Shown here in pieces: positions 19,759-29,451 of a stretch of DNA of 34,091 bases (position 1 is its first letter; every line of letters begins with the position of its first letter). Location of the stretch: contig JADYYB010000051.1 of NCBI GenBank assembly GCA_020853895.1, positions 1 to 34,091 of the forward strand, given 5' to 3'. A program made the translations under genes and the position numbers. The notes under the pieces were generated by a model, which did no database searches, was not told where the DNA came from, and was given only the letters and a program-made list of their open reading frames with translations. The DNA is from Bauldia sp. (GTDB lineage: Bacteria > Pseudomonadota > Alphaproteobacteria > Rhizobiales > Kaistiaceae).

Positions 19759-21954
19759 TCACTCGAGCGGCGGCATGAAGGCGCGGCGGATCGGTGGGTA
19801 TGAGGTCGCGATCCTCGGGGCCACGCCGCCAGGATCGCCATCCAGGAAGACCGCGTGCGCGCCGCCGGTGGCGAGGTTGGCGCCGTCGATGAGGATGGCA
19901 TCGCCGCAGGATGTCGTGGGCGTCGTTGCCGTGATCACGATGGATGCCAGCCGGCAGTCCTCGGCCAGGCTGCGCGGGTCGAGGGAGAGCGCCACGCGCG
20001 TGCCGTCCGCGAGCGCGGCGGTGCAGCCGAGTGCATCGCAGCCGACGCCCGACTTGAGGGTCGGATCGTTGGCCGGGCGGAGGTCGGCGTCAGAGCGGAG
20101 CCAGGTCTCGATCTCGTAGGAAGCGCCGCGGCCGCCGAGGATATGCAGGTCGCCGCCGGCGCCGCGGACGGCGACGGCCGTGCCGGCGGCGTTGACGAGA
20201 ATGTCCGGTCGGTCGGCCGTGAACCCGACGAGAATGGCACTGGCGAGCGGGAGCAAACCGAGGAAGCGCCATCTCTCCCGCCACAGGCACAGCCACAGGA
20301 GGCCGCCTGCGGCGAGGAAGAGTGCCAGGCTGGGCGCCATGCGTACCGCACCGCCGCCGTTCGACCACTCGGCCACGCGGTAGGCGATGCCATTCATGAT
20401 CTCGATGCCCCAGCCCATGACCGCCAGCGGCGCCGCCTCCAGTCCGAACGGCATCAGGAGGATGGTCAGGATCGCGAATGGCATGACGAGAACGGAGATC
20501 GCGGGCGCGGCGAGCACGTTGGCGACGAGGCTCAGCGGCGCGGTGCGCTGGAAGTGGTACATGGCGAAGGGCACGGTCGCGAGGCCGGCGATCAGCGAGG
20601 TGAGGATCGTGCCGGCGATCCACGCGCGGACGCGGCTCCGCGAGCGGCGCTCGCCGAGGTCGGGGCGGCTCCGGCGCCACTCGGCGACCCACTCGTAGCC
20701 GGCGATCAGGGCGAGGGTCGCCGCGAACGACATCTGGAAGCTCGCCGTGAGGATGGCCTCGGGCGTCAGCGCGAGCACGATCAGGGCGGCGAGCACGATG
20801 TTGCGGATGCTGAAGGCGCGCTGGTCGAAGAGGACGGCGCCCGACATCACCGCGATCATGACGAAGGCGCGCTGGCTCGGCACCGACGCGCCGGAGAGCG
20901 CGAAATACGCGGTGACGACAAGGAGCGCCGCCGCGACCGACCATTTCTTGATCGGTCGGCGCAAAGCGAGCGAGGGCGAGAGCGCCAGCAGCGCCCGCAC
21001 GAAGAAGAACACGGCGCCGAAGACGAGCGCCATGTGGAGGCCCGAGATCGAGATGACGTGCGCGAGGCCGGAGTCGCGCAGCGCTTCGTTCGTGGCGTCG
21101 CTGATCCCGCCACGCTCGCCGGTGATGAGGGCGCGGGCGATCTGTCCCGGCTCGCCCGGGAGCGCGGCGACGATGCGGTCGCCGATCGCCTTCCGGAAGG
21201 TCTGCGCGGGACGGGAGAACTGGAGGAGAAGCGGCGGCTCGCCGATCTCTGCCGGCCGCGGCGCGCCGTAGGAGAAGCCGGACGCGCCGACCCGGTCGTA
21301 GAAATCGACCTGCCCGAAACTGTGACCGCCGGGGATGATCGCGCCCTGCGGCGGGCGGAGGCTGGCGAGTATCTCCACGCCGTCGCCGACATTGATCCAG
21401 TCGGCGCCGTTCTGCGCGGTGACGCGGATGCGGTAGGGCCGCTCGGCCGCGTCCAGCCCCTCCATCGCGGCGACACGGACGACGAGCCGCGCGCCGGTGC
21501 GGCCGGTCGGGTCGCGCGTCTCGACCCAACCGGAGACGGTGAGGACATCGGCGATGCGCAGGGAGGGCGCCCAGAGCAAATCGGTGCGGACCTTCATCAC
21601 CGCGAAGCCGGTGGCGAGGACCGCAAGGGCGACGGCGAGCGGCGCCACCATGTTGCGGCGGAGCACGAACGCGGCGGCGACCAGCCCGCAGGCAAGCATC
21701 ACGGCTGCCGGGGCGGAAGGCTCGGCGGGTATGGCGAAATAGAGGATGACGCCAAGCCCGAAGAGGACAGGCAGCCAGTAGAAGCCGCGGCCGCCCTCGA
21801 TTTCCCGGGCAAGGGAGCCGCCGATCGAGGCTGGAATTCGCGGCACCGTGGCGACAAGGCTGCCCGGCGCCGGCAGCCAGGCGAGCCGGCGCCGCCCTTT
21901 CAGGCGGCGGCCGGCATACCCATCTCTGCCGCGGCTGTCGGCGGTGTCGGCCAT
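19759..21954 (-). CDS. comEC: ComEC/Rec2-family DNA-uptake channel protein
   Basis: Polytopic inner-membrane protein of the family that carries single-stranded DNA into the cytoplasm during natural transformation. 731 aa. About residues 55-115 hold two or three membrane segments, then an extracytoplasmic DUF4131/OB-like part follows (VLTVSGWVETRD, GDGVEILASLRPP). The competence domain begins near residue 270 with HVISISGLHMALVFG and continues through many membrane segments to about 590. The last 140 residues, where many ComEC proteins have a metallo-beta-lactamase domain, contain no HxHxDH motif and instead carry several cysteines (GCDALGC, EDCRLAS, TSCGDA). It is transcribed alone, convergent with lexA and divergent from gltX (118 nt). 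No other competence gene is present. Confidence 0.93.
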   Translation of the reverse strand: MADTADSRGRDGYAGRRLKGRRRLAWLPAPGSLVATVPRIPASIGGSLAREIEGGRGFYWLPVLFGLGVILYFAIPAEPSAPAAVMLACGLVAAAFVLRRNMVAPLAVALAVLATGFAVMKVRTDLLWAPSLRIADVLTVSGWVETRDPTGRTGARLVVRVAAMEGLDAAERPYRIRVTAQNGADWINVGDGVEILASLRPPQGAIIPGGHSFGQVDFYDRVGASGFSYGAPRPAEIGEPPLLLQFSRPAQTFRKAIGDRIVAALPGEPGQIARALITGERGGISDATNEALRDSGLAHVISISGLHMALVFGAVFFFVRALLALSPSLALRRPIKKWSVAAALLVVTAYFALSGASVPSQRAFVMIAVMSGAVLFDQRAFSIRNIVLAALIVLALTPEAILTASFQMSFAATLALIAGYEWVAEWRRSRPDLGERRSRSRVRAWIAGTILTSLIAGLATVPFAMYHFQRTAPLSLVANVLAAPAISVLVMPFAILTILLMPFGLEAAPLAVMGWGIEIMNGIAYRVAEWSNGGGAVRMAPSLALFLAAGGLLWLCLWRERWRFLGLLPLASAILVGFTADRPDILVNAAGTAVAVRGAGGDLHILGGRGASYEIETWLRSDADLRPANDPTLKSGVGCDALGCTAALADGTRVALSLDPRSLAEDCRLASIVITATTPTTSCGDAILIDGANLATGGAHAVFLDGDPGGVAPRIATSYPPIRRAFMPPLE

Positions 21955-22072
21955 TCGCCCAATCCCCGGGCGATCCTAGCGGAGCGGAAGCTCGGCCGCG
22001 AATCGTTTGCGGGTCAGGGCGGGCGTGCTAAACGGGCCGGCACTCAGCCCTCAAACGACAGATACCCACCCG

Positions 22073-23497
22073 ATGGCCTCGCCCGTCATTACCCGCTTTG
22101 CCCCCTCCCCGACCGGCTATCTCCATATCGGCGGGGCGCGGACGGCGCTCTTCAACTGGCTCTACGCCAGGCATACCGGCGGCAAGATGCTGCTCCGCAT
22201 CGAGGACACCGACCGCGAGCGCTCGACCGAAGGCGCGGTGGCGGCGATCATCGAGGGCCTGCAGTGGCTCGAGCTCGACTGGGACGGGGACATCATCTTC
22301 CAGTACGCGCGCGCCGGCCGGCACCGCGAAGTGGCCGAGCGGCTCCTCGCCGAGGGCAAGGCCTATTACTGCTACACGACCCCGGCCGAGCTCGAGGAGA
22401 TGCGCGAGAAGGCGCGCGCTGAAGGCCGCCCGCCCCGCTACGACGGCCGCTGGCGCGACCGCGACCCGTCCGAGGCGCCGCCGGGCGTGAAGCCGGTGAT
22501 CCGCATCAAGTCGCCGCTCGACGGGGAGACCGTGATCCCCGACCGCGTGCAGGGAACCGTTGCCTTCCCGAACAAGGATCTCGACGATTTCGTGCTGCTC
22601 CGCTCGGACGGCAACCCGACCTACATGCTCTCGGTGGTGGTCGACGACCACGACATGGGCATCACGCACATCATCCGCGGCAACGACCACTTCACCAATG
22701 CGGCGCGGCAGAAGGTGATCTACGACGCGGCGGGCTGGGAGGTGCCGGTGATGGCGCATATCCCGCTCATCCACGGGCCGGACGGGGCGAAGCTCTCCAA
22801 GCGCCACGGCGCGGTCGGGGTCGACGCCTATCGCGCCGACGGCTACCTGCCGGTGGCGATGCGCAACTATCTCGTCCATCTCGGCTGGGCGCATGGCGAC
22901 GACGAGATCATGTCGACCGAGCAGATGATCGAGTGGTTCGACCTCGACGGGATCGGGCGCTCGCCCTCGCGCTTCGACCTCGGGCAGATCGTCAACACCA
23001 ACGCGCATTACATGCGCGCGGCCGAGCCCGGCTGGCTGCTCGAGACATTGCTGAAGACCCTCCCCTACCTTCCGCAGGGACCCGCCTTCGCCGACAAGCT
23101 CAGCCCGGCGCGCATCGAGCAGCTGCGGCTCGCCATGCCCGGACTGCAGGAGCGCGCCAGGACGCTGAACGAGCTGATCGAGGGCGCCGAGTTCATCTTC
23201 GCGGAGCGTCCGCTCACGCCCGACGCTGCGGCGGCGAAACTCCTCGACGCCAAGGGCAAGGACATCCTCGCCGGCTTCCTGCCGGAGATCGAGAAGGTCG
23301 AGCCGTGGGGCAAGGAGGGCACCGAGACGGCCGTCCGCGCCTATGCCGAGGCGCGCGGGCTGAAGCTCGGCGGGGTGGCCCAGCCGCTCCGCGCCGCGCT
23401 CACCGGGAGGACCGCCTCGCCGGGCATTTTCGAGGTGCTCGAGGTGCTCGGCAAGGAGGAGAGCATCGCCCGCATCCGGGATCAGGCGGCAGCTTGA
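22073..23497 (+). CDS. gltX: glutamate--tRNA ligase
   Basis: Class I aminoacyl-tRNA synthetase charging tRNA-Glu. 474 aa, complete. The HIGH-type motif is [11 protein letters not shown] (11-21), the zinc/insertion region lies around [13 protein letters not shown], and KLSKRHG (240-246) is the KMSKS equivalent. [11 protein letters not shown] and the helical anticodon-binding domain follow. The start is ATG 22073; an upstream in-frame extension is excluded because homologues begin at this point. Some alphaproteobacteria have two GltX enzymes and also need one to misacylate tRNA-Gln; which class this is cannot be decided here. Confidence 0.97.
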   Translation: MASPVITRFAPSPTGYLHIGGARTALFNWLYARHTGGKMLLRIEDTDRERSTEGAVAAIIEGLQWLELDWDGDIIFQYARAGRHREVAERLLAEGKAYYCYTTPAELEEMREKARAEGRPPRYDGRWRDRDPSEAPPGVKPVIRIKSPLDGETVIPDRVQGTVAFPNKDLDDFVLLRSDGNPTYMLSVVVDDHDMGITHIIRGNDHFTNAARQKVIYDAAGWEVPVMAHIPLIHGPDGAKLSKRHGAVGVDAYRADGYLPVAMRNYLVHLGWAHGDDEIMSTEQMIEWFDLDGIGRSPSRFDLGQIVNTNAHYMRAAEPGWLLETLLKTLPYLPQGPAFADKLSPARIEQLRLAMPGLQERARTLNELIEGAEFIFAERPLTPDAAAAKLLDAKGKDILAGFLPEIEKVEPWGKEGTETAVRAYAEARGLKLGGVAQPLRAALTGRTASPGIFEVLEVLGKEESIARIRDQAAA

Positions 23498-23646
23498 TGG
23501 CGCACGGTTCTTTGCAGTGCAGCATGGCTTGTGGCAGCGCGGCAAATCCGCTAACCGACTAGAGTATCCTCGTTTTAGCCGGCGGCTCGGCAGCTCCGTG
23601 CGCGCCGCGAGATGCCACCGGCTCGTAACCGCGAAGGGCTGGCGGC

Positions 23647-24930
23647 ATGACGAAAGCTATTCTCACCGTCGACGGGCAGGCCACCGAGCTGCCGATCCGG
23701 CAAGGGTCGATCGGGCCGGACGTCGTCGATATCGGGCCGCTCTACAAGGATACCGGGCTCTTCACCTACGACCCGGGCTTCACCTCGACCGCCTCGTGCG
23801 AGTCGAAGATCACCTATATCGACGGCGACGAGGGGGTGCTGCTCTATCGCGGCTATCCGATCGACCAGCTGGCCGAGCACGGCGACTTCATGGAGACGTG
23901 CTACCTCCTCCTCTACGGGGAACTGCCGACCGCTGCGCAGAAGGCTGATTTCGACCGGCGCGTCACCTATCACACGATGATCCACGAGCAGATGAGCCGC
24001 TTCTATAGCGGCTTCCGGCGTGATGCGCATCCGATGGCGGTGCTGGTCGGCGTGGTCGGGGCGATGTCGGCCTTCTATCACGACTCGACGGACATCGCGG
24101 ACCCACATCAACGGCTGATCGCCTCGCTCCGGCTCATCGCCAAGATGCCGACGCTGGCGGCGATGGCCTACAAGTACCACATCGGCCAGCCGTTCGTTTA
24201 TCCGCGCAACTCGCTCAGCTACGCGGCGAACTTCCTCTATATGTGCTTCTCCGTGCCGAGCGAGGACTACGTGGTCAACCCGGTGCTGACGCGGGCGATG
24301 GACCGCATCTTCATCCTCCACGCCGACCACGAGCAGAACGCCTCGACCTCGACCGTGCGGCTCGCCGGCTCCTCCGGCGCCAACCCGTTCGCCTGCATCG
24401 CGGCGGGCATCGCCTGCCTCTGGGGGCCGGCGCATGGCGGGGCGAACGAAGCCGCGCTCAACATGCTGCGCGAGATCGGCACGGTCGACCGCATCCCGGA
24501 GTTCATCGCGCGGGCGAAGAGCAAGACGGACCCGTTCCGGCTGATGGGGTTCGGACACCGCGTCTACAAGAACTACGATCCGCGCGCCAAGATCATGCAG
24601 CAGACCACGCATGAGGTGCTGAACGAACTCGGCATCAAGGACGATCCGCTGCTCGAGGTCGCCATCGAGCTCGAGCGCATCGCGCTCACCGACGAGTATT
24701 TCATCGAGAAGAAGCTCTACCCGAACATCGACTTCTATTCGGGCATCACGCTGAAGGCGCTCGGCTTCCCGACCTCGATGTTCACCGCCCTCTTCGCGGT
24801 CGCGCGCACCGTCGGCTGGGTGGCGCAGTGGAAGGAGATGGTCGAGGACCCCTCGCAGAAGATCGGCCGTCCGCGCCAGCTCTACACGGGCGCGGAGCGG
24901 CGCGACTACGTCCCCGTCCCCGACCGCTAG
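23647..24930 (+). CDS. gltA: citrate synthase
   Basis: Condenses oxaloacetate and acetyl-CoA to citrate, the entry step of the TCA cycle. 427 aa, the long type II (hexameric, Gram-negative) form. The catalytic triad is visible as His263 ([10 protein letters not shown]), His304 ([14 protein letters not shown]) and Asp362 (NIDFYSG). ATG 23647 lies 149 nt after gltX, a gap in which I could not identify a convincing promoter. Its TAG interlocks with the lpxB stop in CTAG (24927-24930). Confidence 0.98.
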   Translation: MTKAILTVDGQATELPIRQGSIGPDVVDIGPLYKDTGLFTYDPGFTSTASCESKITYIDGDEGVLLYRGYPIDQLAEHGDFMETCYLLLYGELPTAAQKADFDRRVTYHTMIHEQMSRFYSGFRRDAHPMAVLVGVVGAMSAFYHDSTDIADPHQRLIASLRLIAKMPTLAAMAYKYHIGQPFVYPRNSLSYAANFLYMCFSVPSEDYVVNPVLTRAMDRIFILHADHEQNASTSTVRLAGSSGANPFACIAAGIACLWGPAHGGANEAALNMLREIGTVDRIPEFIARAKSKTDPFRLMGFGHRVYKNYDPRAKIMQQTTHEVLNELGIKDDPLLEVAIELERIALTDEYFIEKKLYPNIDFYSGITLKALGFPTSMFTALFAVARTVGWVAQWKEMVEDPSQKIGRPRQLYTGAERRDYVPVPDR

Positions 24931-26135
24931 GCGGGCTGGGGAACGGTCCGGCGCTTCCGCACCACGTCGGCGATGATCTCGGCGGCGCGGCCGCTGGGCG
25001 GGCCGGAGTCGGTCTTCATCTTCTCGTCGAGCGTGGCGAAGGCGGCGACCTGACGGGCGCGCTCGGGGCTGTCGCGGAGGAGCGGCAGGACGGCGGCGGC
25101 GAGGGTCTCGGGCGCGCTGTCCTTGTCGATGAATTCGGGGATGGCGTTCTCGCCGAGCACCAGATTGGCGAGCACGATGCTCTGCACCTTCACGGTCCAT
25201 TTGAGGCGGCGGGCGAGCGGGTCGAGCCGGTAGGCGACGACCATCGGCACGCCGGCGAGCGCGAGCTCGAGCGTGACCGTACCCGACGCCGCGAGCGCCA
25301 CGTGCGCCCGCCGGAAGGCGGCGAGCTTGGCGTCCTCGCCGGTGACGATAGTCGGCTGGACCGGCCAGGTCGATGCGCGCCGGCGGATGTCCTCGGCAAG
25401 GTGGGTCACCGCGGGCAGCACGACCTCGACGCCCTTCGGGCCGGCGGCGGCGACGACGCGTCCGACCGTCTCGCCGAAGGGGTCCATGAGCCGGGTGATC
25501 TCGTTGACCCGGCTGCCGGGCAGGACGAGCAGCACCGGCCGCTCGGCCTCGGCGAGCGGCGGGCGCTCGCCCGGCGCCGGGCGGAGGCGATCGAGGCGCT
25601 CGATCACCGCGTGGCCGACATAGGTGCAGCGCGGCCCGCCGAGCTTCCGGTGCACCTCCGGCTCGAAGGGCAGGAAGGCGAGGAGGTGATCGACATAGGG
25701 CCGCATCCGCCGCGCTCGCCCGGGCCGCCACGCCCAGACCGAGGGCGAGACGTAGTCGATGATCGGGATCGACGGGTCGGCGGCCCGCACCTTCTTGGCG
25801 ACCCGGTGGGTGAAGTCGGGGCTGTCGATGATCACCAGCACGTCGGGCTTGGTCCTGATCACCGCGTCGGCGGCCATCTGGATGCGCTTGAGAAGAAACG
25901 GCAGGCGCCGGAGGATCGGGCCGATGCCGACGATGGAGACATCCGAGCTCGGGAAGATCGGCTGGAGGCCGGCTTCGACCATGCGGCTGCCGCCCACGCC
26001 CATCAGCTTGAAATGCGGGCCGAGCTCGCGGCGGAGGGCGTGGATCAGCGCGCCGCCGATCTGGTCGCCCGATTCCTCGGCGGCGATGACGAAGACCCTG
26101 GCGTCGGGGCCCGCGAAGCGCTGGACCGGGTTCAA
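24927..26135 (-). CDS. lpxB: lipid-A-disaccharide synthase
   Basis: Membrane-associated glycosyltransferase that joins UDP-2,3-diacylglucosamine and lipid X into the lipid A disaccharide. 402 aa. Landmarks are [17 protein letters not shown] (15-31), [50 protein letters not shown] and the later [17 protein letters not shown]. No ATG fits; the only start consistent with the conserved N-terminus is TTG at 26133-26135, which overlaps the lpxI stop by 4 nt (TTGA). Translation is therefore probably coupled to LpxI. It is the last gene of the envelope series. Confidence 0.95.
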   Translation of the reverse strand: MNPVQRFAGPDARVFVIAAEESGDQIGGALIHALRRELGPHFKLMGVGGSRMVEAGLQPIFPSSDVSIVGIGPILRRLPFLLKRIQMAADAVIRTKPDVLVIIDSPDFTHRVAKKVRAADPSIPIIDYVSPSVWAWRPGRARRMRPYVDHLLAFLPFEPEVHRKLGGPRCTYVGHAVIERLDRLRPAPGERPPLAEAERPVLLVLPGSRVNEITRLMDPFGETVGRVVAAAGPKGVEVVLPAVTHLAEDIRRRASTWPVQPTIVTGEDAKLAAFRRAHVALAASGTVTLELALAGVPMVVAYRLDPLARRLKWTVKVQSIVLANLVLGENAIPEFIDKDSAPETLAAAVLPLLRDSPERARQVAAFATLDEKMKTDSGPPSGRAAEIIADVVRKRRTVPQPA

Positions 26136-27001
26136 GGATCGCGCGGGTCGTCGGCGGCGCGCGCGACGATGAAGAGCCCCGCCTCCTTGGCCTTACGCAA
26201 CGTGGTATCGCGGTCGACGATGATGACGCGGCCGGCTTCGATGCCGATGCCGGCGAGGTTCGCGGCGGCTGCCCGGTCGACCGTGAGCGGTCCGATCGTC
26301 GGCATGTCGATGCGCAGATCCTGTTGCGGCTTGGCGCACTTTACGACGACTCCGGCCCGTCCGCGCTCGAAAACCTTGCCGTCCTCGCGCAGGAGGCGCA
26401 CGCGCTCGATCATCGCGTCGGTGCCCTCGAGGCCCTCGAGCGCGATGATGTGCTCGTTCAGCGCGACCGCGGCCTGGCCGGCGTCGAGCTTGCCGATGGC
26501 GATGGCGGCGCGGAAGCCGATGTCGAGGTCGACGAGGTCCTTCTCGCCCGGGCGGATGTCGGTGAGGATCCCCGGCTCGGCGACGAGGTCGCCCGCGATC
26601 TCGTGCGGGCCGACGACGCGGAAGCCCCTCCCCTCGATAAAGCGGATCACCACCGAAAGGACGCTGTGGTCGCCGCCGCTGAAGAGGCCGAGGAGCTTGG
26701 GCAGCGAGCGGATGGCGAGCGCGTCGAGGCGCACGGTCTTGAGGCTCGGGCGGTTGACGATCTTGCCGACCAGCACGATGTCGCGCGCGCCGTGCTGCCT
26801 GGTCAGGCTCTCGAGCCGGCCGAGCTCGCCCCATTTCACCCAGTGATGCGGGAAGGTCTCGACCGACGGGCCGGCCTCGCCCTCGATGGCGAGGATGAGG
26901 ACCGGGCGCCCCGAGCGCAGCGCGGCGGCGGCGACGCGCGCGGGGAGATCGCCGCCTCCGGCGAGGATGACGAGCGGGGCGCCGGCTTCGGCCAAGGCCA
27001 T
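26132..27001 (-). CDS. lpxI: UDP-2,3-diacylglucosamine pyrophosphatase LpxI (DUF1009 family)
   Basis: Hydrolyses UDP-2,3-diacylglucosamine to lipid X, replacing LpxH in most alphaproteobacteria. 289 aa. The N-terminal domain starts LVILAGGGDLPARVA and contains HHWVKWGELGRL; LGLFSGGDHSVLSVVI and LVAEPGILTDIRPG lie in the middle. The C-terminal catalytic domain has LEGTDAMIERVRLL (191-204) and KPQQDLRIDMPTIG (224-237), which holds the conserved acidic residues. ATG 26999-27001 is 10 nt after lpxA and the stop overlaps lpxB by 4 nt, so it sits between the enzymes that act before and after it. Confidence 0.95.
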   Translation of the reverse strand: MALAEAGAPLVILAGGGDLPARVAAAALRSGRPVLILAIEGEAGPSVETFPHHWVKWGELGRLESLTRQHGARDIVLVGKIVNRPSLKTVRLDALAIRSLPKLLGLFSGGDHSVLSVVIRFIEGRGFRVVGPHEIAGDLVAEPGILTDIRPGEKDLVDLDIGFRAAIAIGKLDAGQAAVALNEHIIALEGLEGTDAMIERVRLLREDGKVFERGRAGVVVKCAKPQQDLRIDMPTIGPLTVDRAAAANLAGIGIEAGRVIIVDRDTTLRKAKEAGLFIVARAADDPRDP

Positions 27002-27011
27002 GGGGGCGGCC

Positions 27012-27812
27012 CTAATCCTCGGTTTCCTCGCGCGGCACGCAGAGCGGCCCGCCTTTGGCGTCGCGGATGAACTGAACCACGCTCATGACCTCGGGGACGC
27101 CGGCGTGCTGGGAAGCGGCGGCGTCGAGGCGCTCGCCGAGCGTGCCCTCGCCGAAGAAGATCGCCTTGTAGGCGCCGCGCAGGGCATGGATGGCCTCGCG
27201 GCTGAAGCCCCGCCGCTTGAGGCCGACGAGGTTGAGCCCGCCGAGCCGGGCGCCGCGGCCGACGCCGATGCCGAAGGGGATGAGATCCCCGCCGATGCCG
27301 CTATGCCCGCCGACGAAGGCATGCGCGCCGATGCGGAGGCGCTGCTGCACGCCGGAGAGGCCGCCGAGGATGGCGTAGTCGCCGACCTCGACATGGCCGC
27401 CGATCGTCGCGCCGTTGACCATGGTGACGTTGTCGCCGAGCACGCAGTCATGGGCGATGTGCGAACCGACCATGATCAGGCAATTGTCGCCGACCGTGGT
27501 GATCTTGTGGCCGCGCATCGTGCCGCGATGGATGGTGACGTTCTCGCGGATGGTGCAGCGCTCGCCGATCTTCACGCCGGTCGGTTCGTCCTTGTAGGTG
27601 ACGTCCTGCGGCTCGCCGCCGATATTGACAAAGGGGTAGATCCTGGTGCCGGCGCCGATCTCGGTCCGGCCGGTGATGATCGAATGGCTGAAGATGGTGA
27701 CGTTGTCGGCCAGCACGACGTCCGGGCCGACGATGGTGAAGGGGCCGACCCGCACACCTTCGCCGAGGCGCGCCTTGGAGTCGACCATCGATGACGGATG
27801 AATTTCTGCCAA
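27012..27812 (-). CDS. lpxA: UDP-N-acetylglucosamine acyltransferase
   Basis: First enzyme of lipid A synthesis; attaches a hydroxyacyl chain from ACP to the 3-OH of UDP-GlcNAc. 266 aa, made largely of left-handed beta-helix hexapeptide repeats up to about residue 190, then a helical C-terminal domain (REAIHALRGAYKAIFF). His121 in SHIAHDC is the expected catalytic base. The start codon appears to be TTG (27810-27812), giving the family N-terminus MAEIHPSSMVDSKA; the first ATG (27788) would cut off the opening repeat. It follows fabZ after 11 nt. Confidence 0.96.
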   Translation of the reverse strand: MAEIHPSSMVDSKARLGEGVRVGPFTIVGPDVVLADNVTIFSHSIITGRTEIGAGTRIYPFVNIGGEPQDVTYKDEPTGVKIGERCTIRENVTIHRGTMRGHKITTVGDNCLIMVGSHIAHDCVLGDNVTMVNGATIGGHVEVGDYAILGGLSGVQQRLRIGAHAFVGGHSGIGGDLIPFGIGVGRGARLGGLNLVGLKRRGFSREAIHALRGAYKAIFFGEGTLGERLDAAASQHAGVPEVMSVVQFIRDAKGGPLCVPREETED

Positions 27813-27823
27813 GTTGCGGGGAC

Positions 27824-28318
27824 TTACTTGCGAACGACCATGGCGGTGATTTCGGCTTCCGCGACGACCACGCCATTGACCTTGGACAAGCCGCCGAAGC
27901 GCCAGACGTCGCTGCGCCGCTTCAGCTTCTGCATGTGATACTCGACCGTGTCGCCGGGGTGAACGGTCTTGCGGAACTTCACCTTGTCGATCGACATGAA
28001 ATAGACGAGCGGCGGGGTGGTGATATCCTGCTTGGAGAGGTAGATCGCCGCCGCGGTCTGCGCCATGCCTTCGACCAGGAGCACGCCCGGGAAGATCGGG
28101 ATGCCCGGGAAGTGGCCGGTGAATTGCGGCTCGTTGAAGGTGACGTTCTTGATGCCGATGCCGAAATCCTCGCCGCGGATGCCGATCACCTTGTCGACCA
28201 TGAGGAAGGGGTAGCGGTGCGGCAGGCGCTGCAGGAGGCCGAGAATGTCCATCGTGCCGAGGGTTTCGCCCTCGGGCGCCTTCGGAACGGCAGGCTTGGT
28301 CGGGCTCTGGTCGTTCAT
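27824..28318 (-). CDS. fabZ: 3-hydroxyacyl-ACP dehydratase FabZ
   Basis: Dehydrates beta-hydroxyacyl-ACP in fatty acid elongation and competes with LpxA/LpxD for the same acyl-ACP pool. 164 aa hot-dog-fold protein with [13 protein letters not shown] (32-44), catalytic His69 in [20 protein letters not shown] (68-87, with Glu83), and [13 protein letters not shown] polar N-terminal extension of about 20 residues precedes the domain. The ATG (28316-28318) overlaps the lpxD stop by 4 nt (ATGA). A longer ORF upstream is the lpxD shadow. Confidence 0.97.
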   Translation of the reverse strand: MNDQSPTKPAVPKAPEGETLGTMDILGLLQRLPHRYPFLMVDKVIGIRGEDFGIGIKNVTFNEPQFTGHFPGIPIFPGVLLVEGMAQTAAAIYLSKQDITTPPLVYFMSIDKVKFRKTVHPGDTVEYHMQKLKRRSDVWRFGGLSKVNGVVVAEAEITAMVVRK

Positions 28319-29382
28319 GGCTGCTCTTCGTCGTCGGGGATGGAGAAGCGCTGCTGATCGGCGAGGCGCCTCAGGGTCCCCTGGCTGCGCGCCCATTCGC
28401 GTAGCGGCCGGGCGGGTGCGCCGTACCAGCGGCCGCCGGCCGGCACGTCGTCCATGACCGCGGACGCCGCCGCGATCTGGGCGCCATCTCCTACCACAAT
28501 ATGGTCCCGCAGCCCCGCTTTGCCGCCGATAAGCACGAAATCCCCAATCCGCGTGCTGCCGGCGATGCCGGCATGGCCCGCGATCAGGCAATGGCGTCCG
28601 ATGACGACGTTGTGGGCGACTTGCACGAGATTGTCGATCTTGGTCCCCTCGCCGATGACCGTATCAAGCAGCGAGCCCCTGTCGATAGCGGTATTGGCGC
28701 CGATCTCCACGTCGTCCTGGATGATCACCCGGCCGATCTGCGGGACCTTGGCGTGGCCCCTGCGGCCGGGCACGAAGCCGAAGCCGTCCTGGCCGATGCG
28801 CACGCCGGTCTGGATGATCACCCGGTTGCCGATAAGCGCATAGGCGATCGTCGCGTTGGCGCCGACCTGGCAGTTGCGGCCGAGGCGCACCGAGGGGCCG
28901 ATGACCGCGTAGGGCGCGATATGCGTGTCGCGGCCGATTTCCGCATCCGGGCCGATCACCGCGCCGATCTCGACGATGACGCCGCTCTCGAGACGCGCGG
29001 TGGGGTGGATATGGGCGGCGGCGGAGATGCCGCCCTCGCCGGACAGCGGCGCGGGCAGCGTGGCGGCGGGAAAGAGCCGCGCGAGCGCGACCGCGAAGGC
29101 GCGCTGCGGCTCGGGCGTCTCCAGCGCGGCAACGTGGGCCGGCATGTTGCCGGTGAAGCGCGGCGCGCAGAAGCAGGCGGCGGCGCGGGTGGTCCCGAGC
29201 TCGCCCAGATATTTGGGGCCGATGATGAAGGTGAGGTCGCCCGGCCCGGCGGCTTCGAGCGGCGCGGCGCCGTCGACGATGGTCGAGGGATCGGCGCCGC
29301 TGCCGAGCTTGGCACCGGTCAGCGCCGCGACCTCTCCGAGGGTGACGGGCGTCGGAGTCTTGTAGAACTCAGGCTCGGGCAT
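28315..29382 (-). CDS. lpxD: UDP-3-O-(3-hydroxyacyl)glucosamine N-acyltransferase
   Basis: Adds the second hydroxyacyl chain, to the 2-amino group, in lipid A synthesis. 355 aa: an N-terminal uridine-binding domain (about 1-115, with [13 protein letters not shown]), a long left-handed beta-helix of hexapeptide repeats (about 120-320), and a C-terminal helix ([17 protein letters not shown]). His257 in [10 protein letters not shown] is the expected catalytic base. ATG 29380-29382, 69 nt after bamA with a hairpin in the gap. Confidence 0.97.
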   Translation of the reverse strand: MPEPEFYKTPTPVTLGEVAALTGAKLGSGADPSTIVDGAAPLEAAGPGDLTFIIGPKYLGELGTTRAAACFCAPRFTGNMPAHVAALETPEPQRAFAVALARLFPAATLPAPLSGEGGISAAAHIHPTARLESGVIVEIGAVIGPDAEIGRDTHIAPYAVIGPSVRLGRNCQVGANATIAYALIGNRVIIQTGVRIGQDGFGFVPGRRGHAKVPQIGRVIIQDDVEIGANTAIDRGSLLDTVIGEGTKIDNLVQVAHNVVIGRHCLIAGHAGIAGSTRIGDFVLIGGKAGLRDHIVVGDGAQIAAASAVMDDVPAGGRWYGAPARPLREWARSQGTLRRLADQQRFSIPDDEEQP

Positions 29383-29403
29383 GCTCGGTCCGGGAAAGGC
29401 TTC

Positions 29404-29427
29404 GGGCCGCCGATGGCTCGGCGGCCC
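29404..29427 (-). other. 10-bp GC-rich hairpin between bamA and lpxD
   Basis: GGGCCGCCGA (29404-29413) pairs perfectly with TCGGCGGCCC (29418-29427) around a 4-nt loop, in the 69-nt gap of the envelope series. On the transcribed (minus) strand only a short CCTTTCC follows, not a T-run. It therefore looks less like a terminator than an mRNA stability or processing element between bamA and the downstream lipid A genes. Confidence 0.55.
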
Positions 29428-29451
29428 CTCAGCTTGGTCGCTTGGCTAGGC

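Noticed and set aside
19855..22422. 855-codon plus-strand ORF opposite comEC
   Set aside because: It is antisense to comEC and runs into gltX out of frame; composition is low-complexity Arg/Gly/Asp/Glu/Ala typical of high-GC antisense frames, with no recognisable motif.
23498..23646. Possible tRNA or small RNA between gltX and gltA
   Set aside because: I could not fold a cloverleaf or find conserved tRNA arms; it is more likely the gltA promoter region, although I saw no convincing -35/-10 pair.
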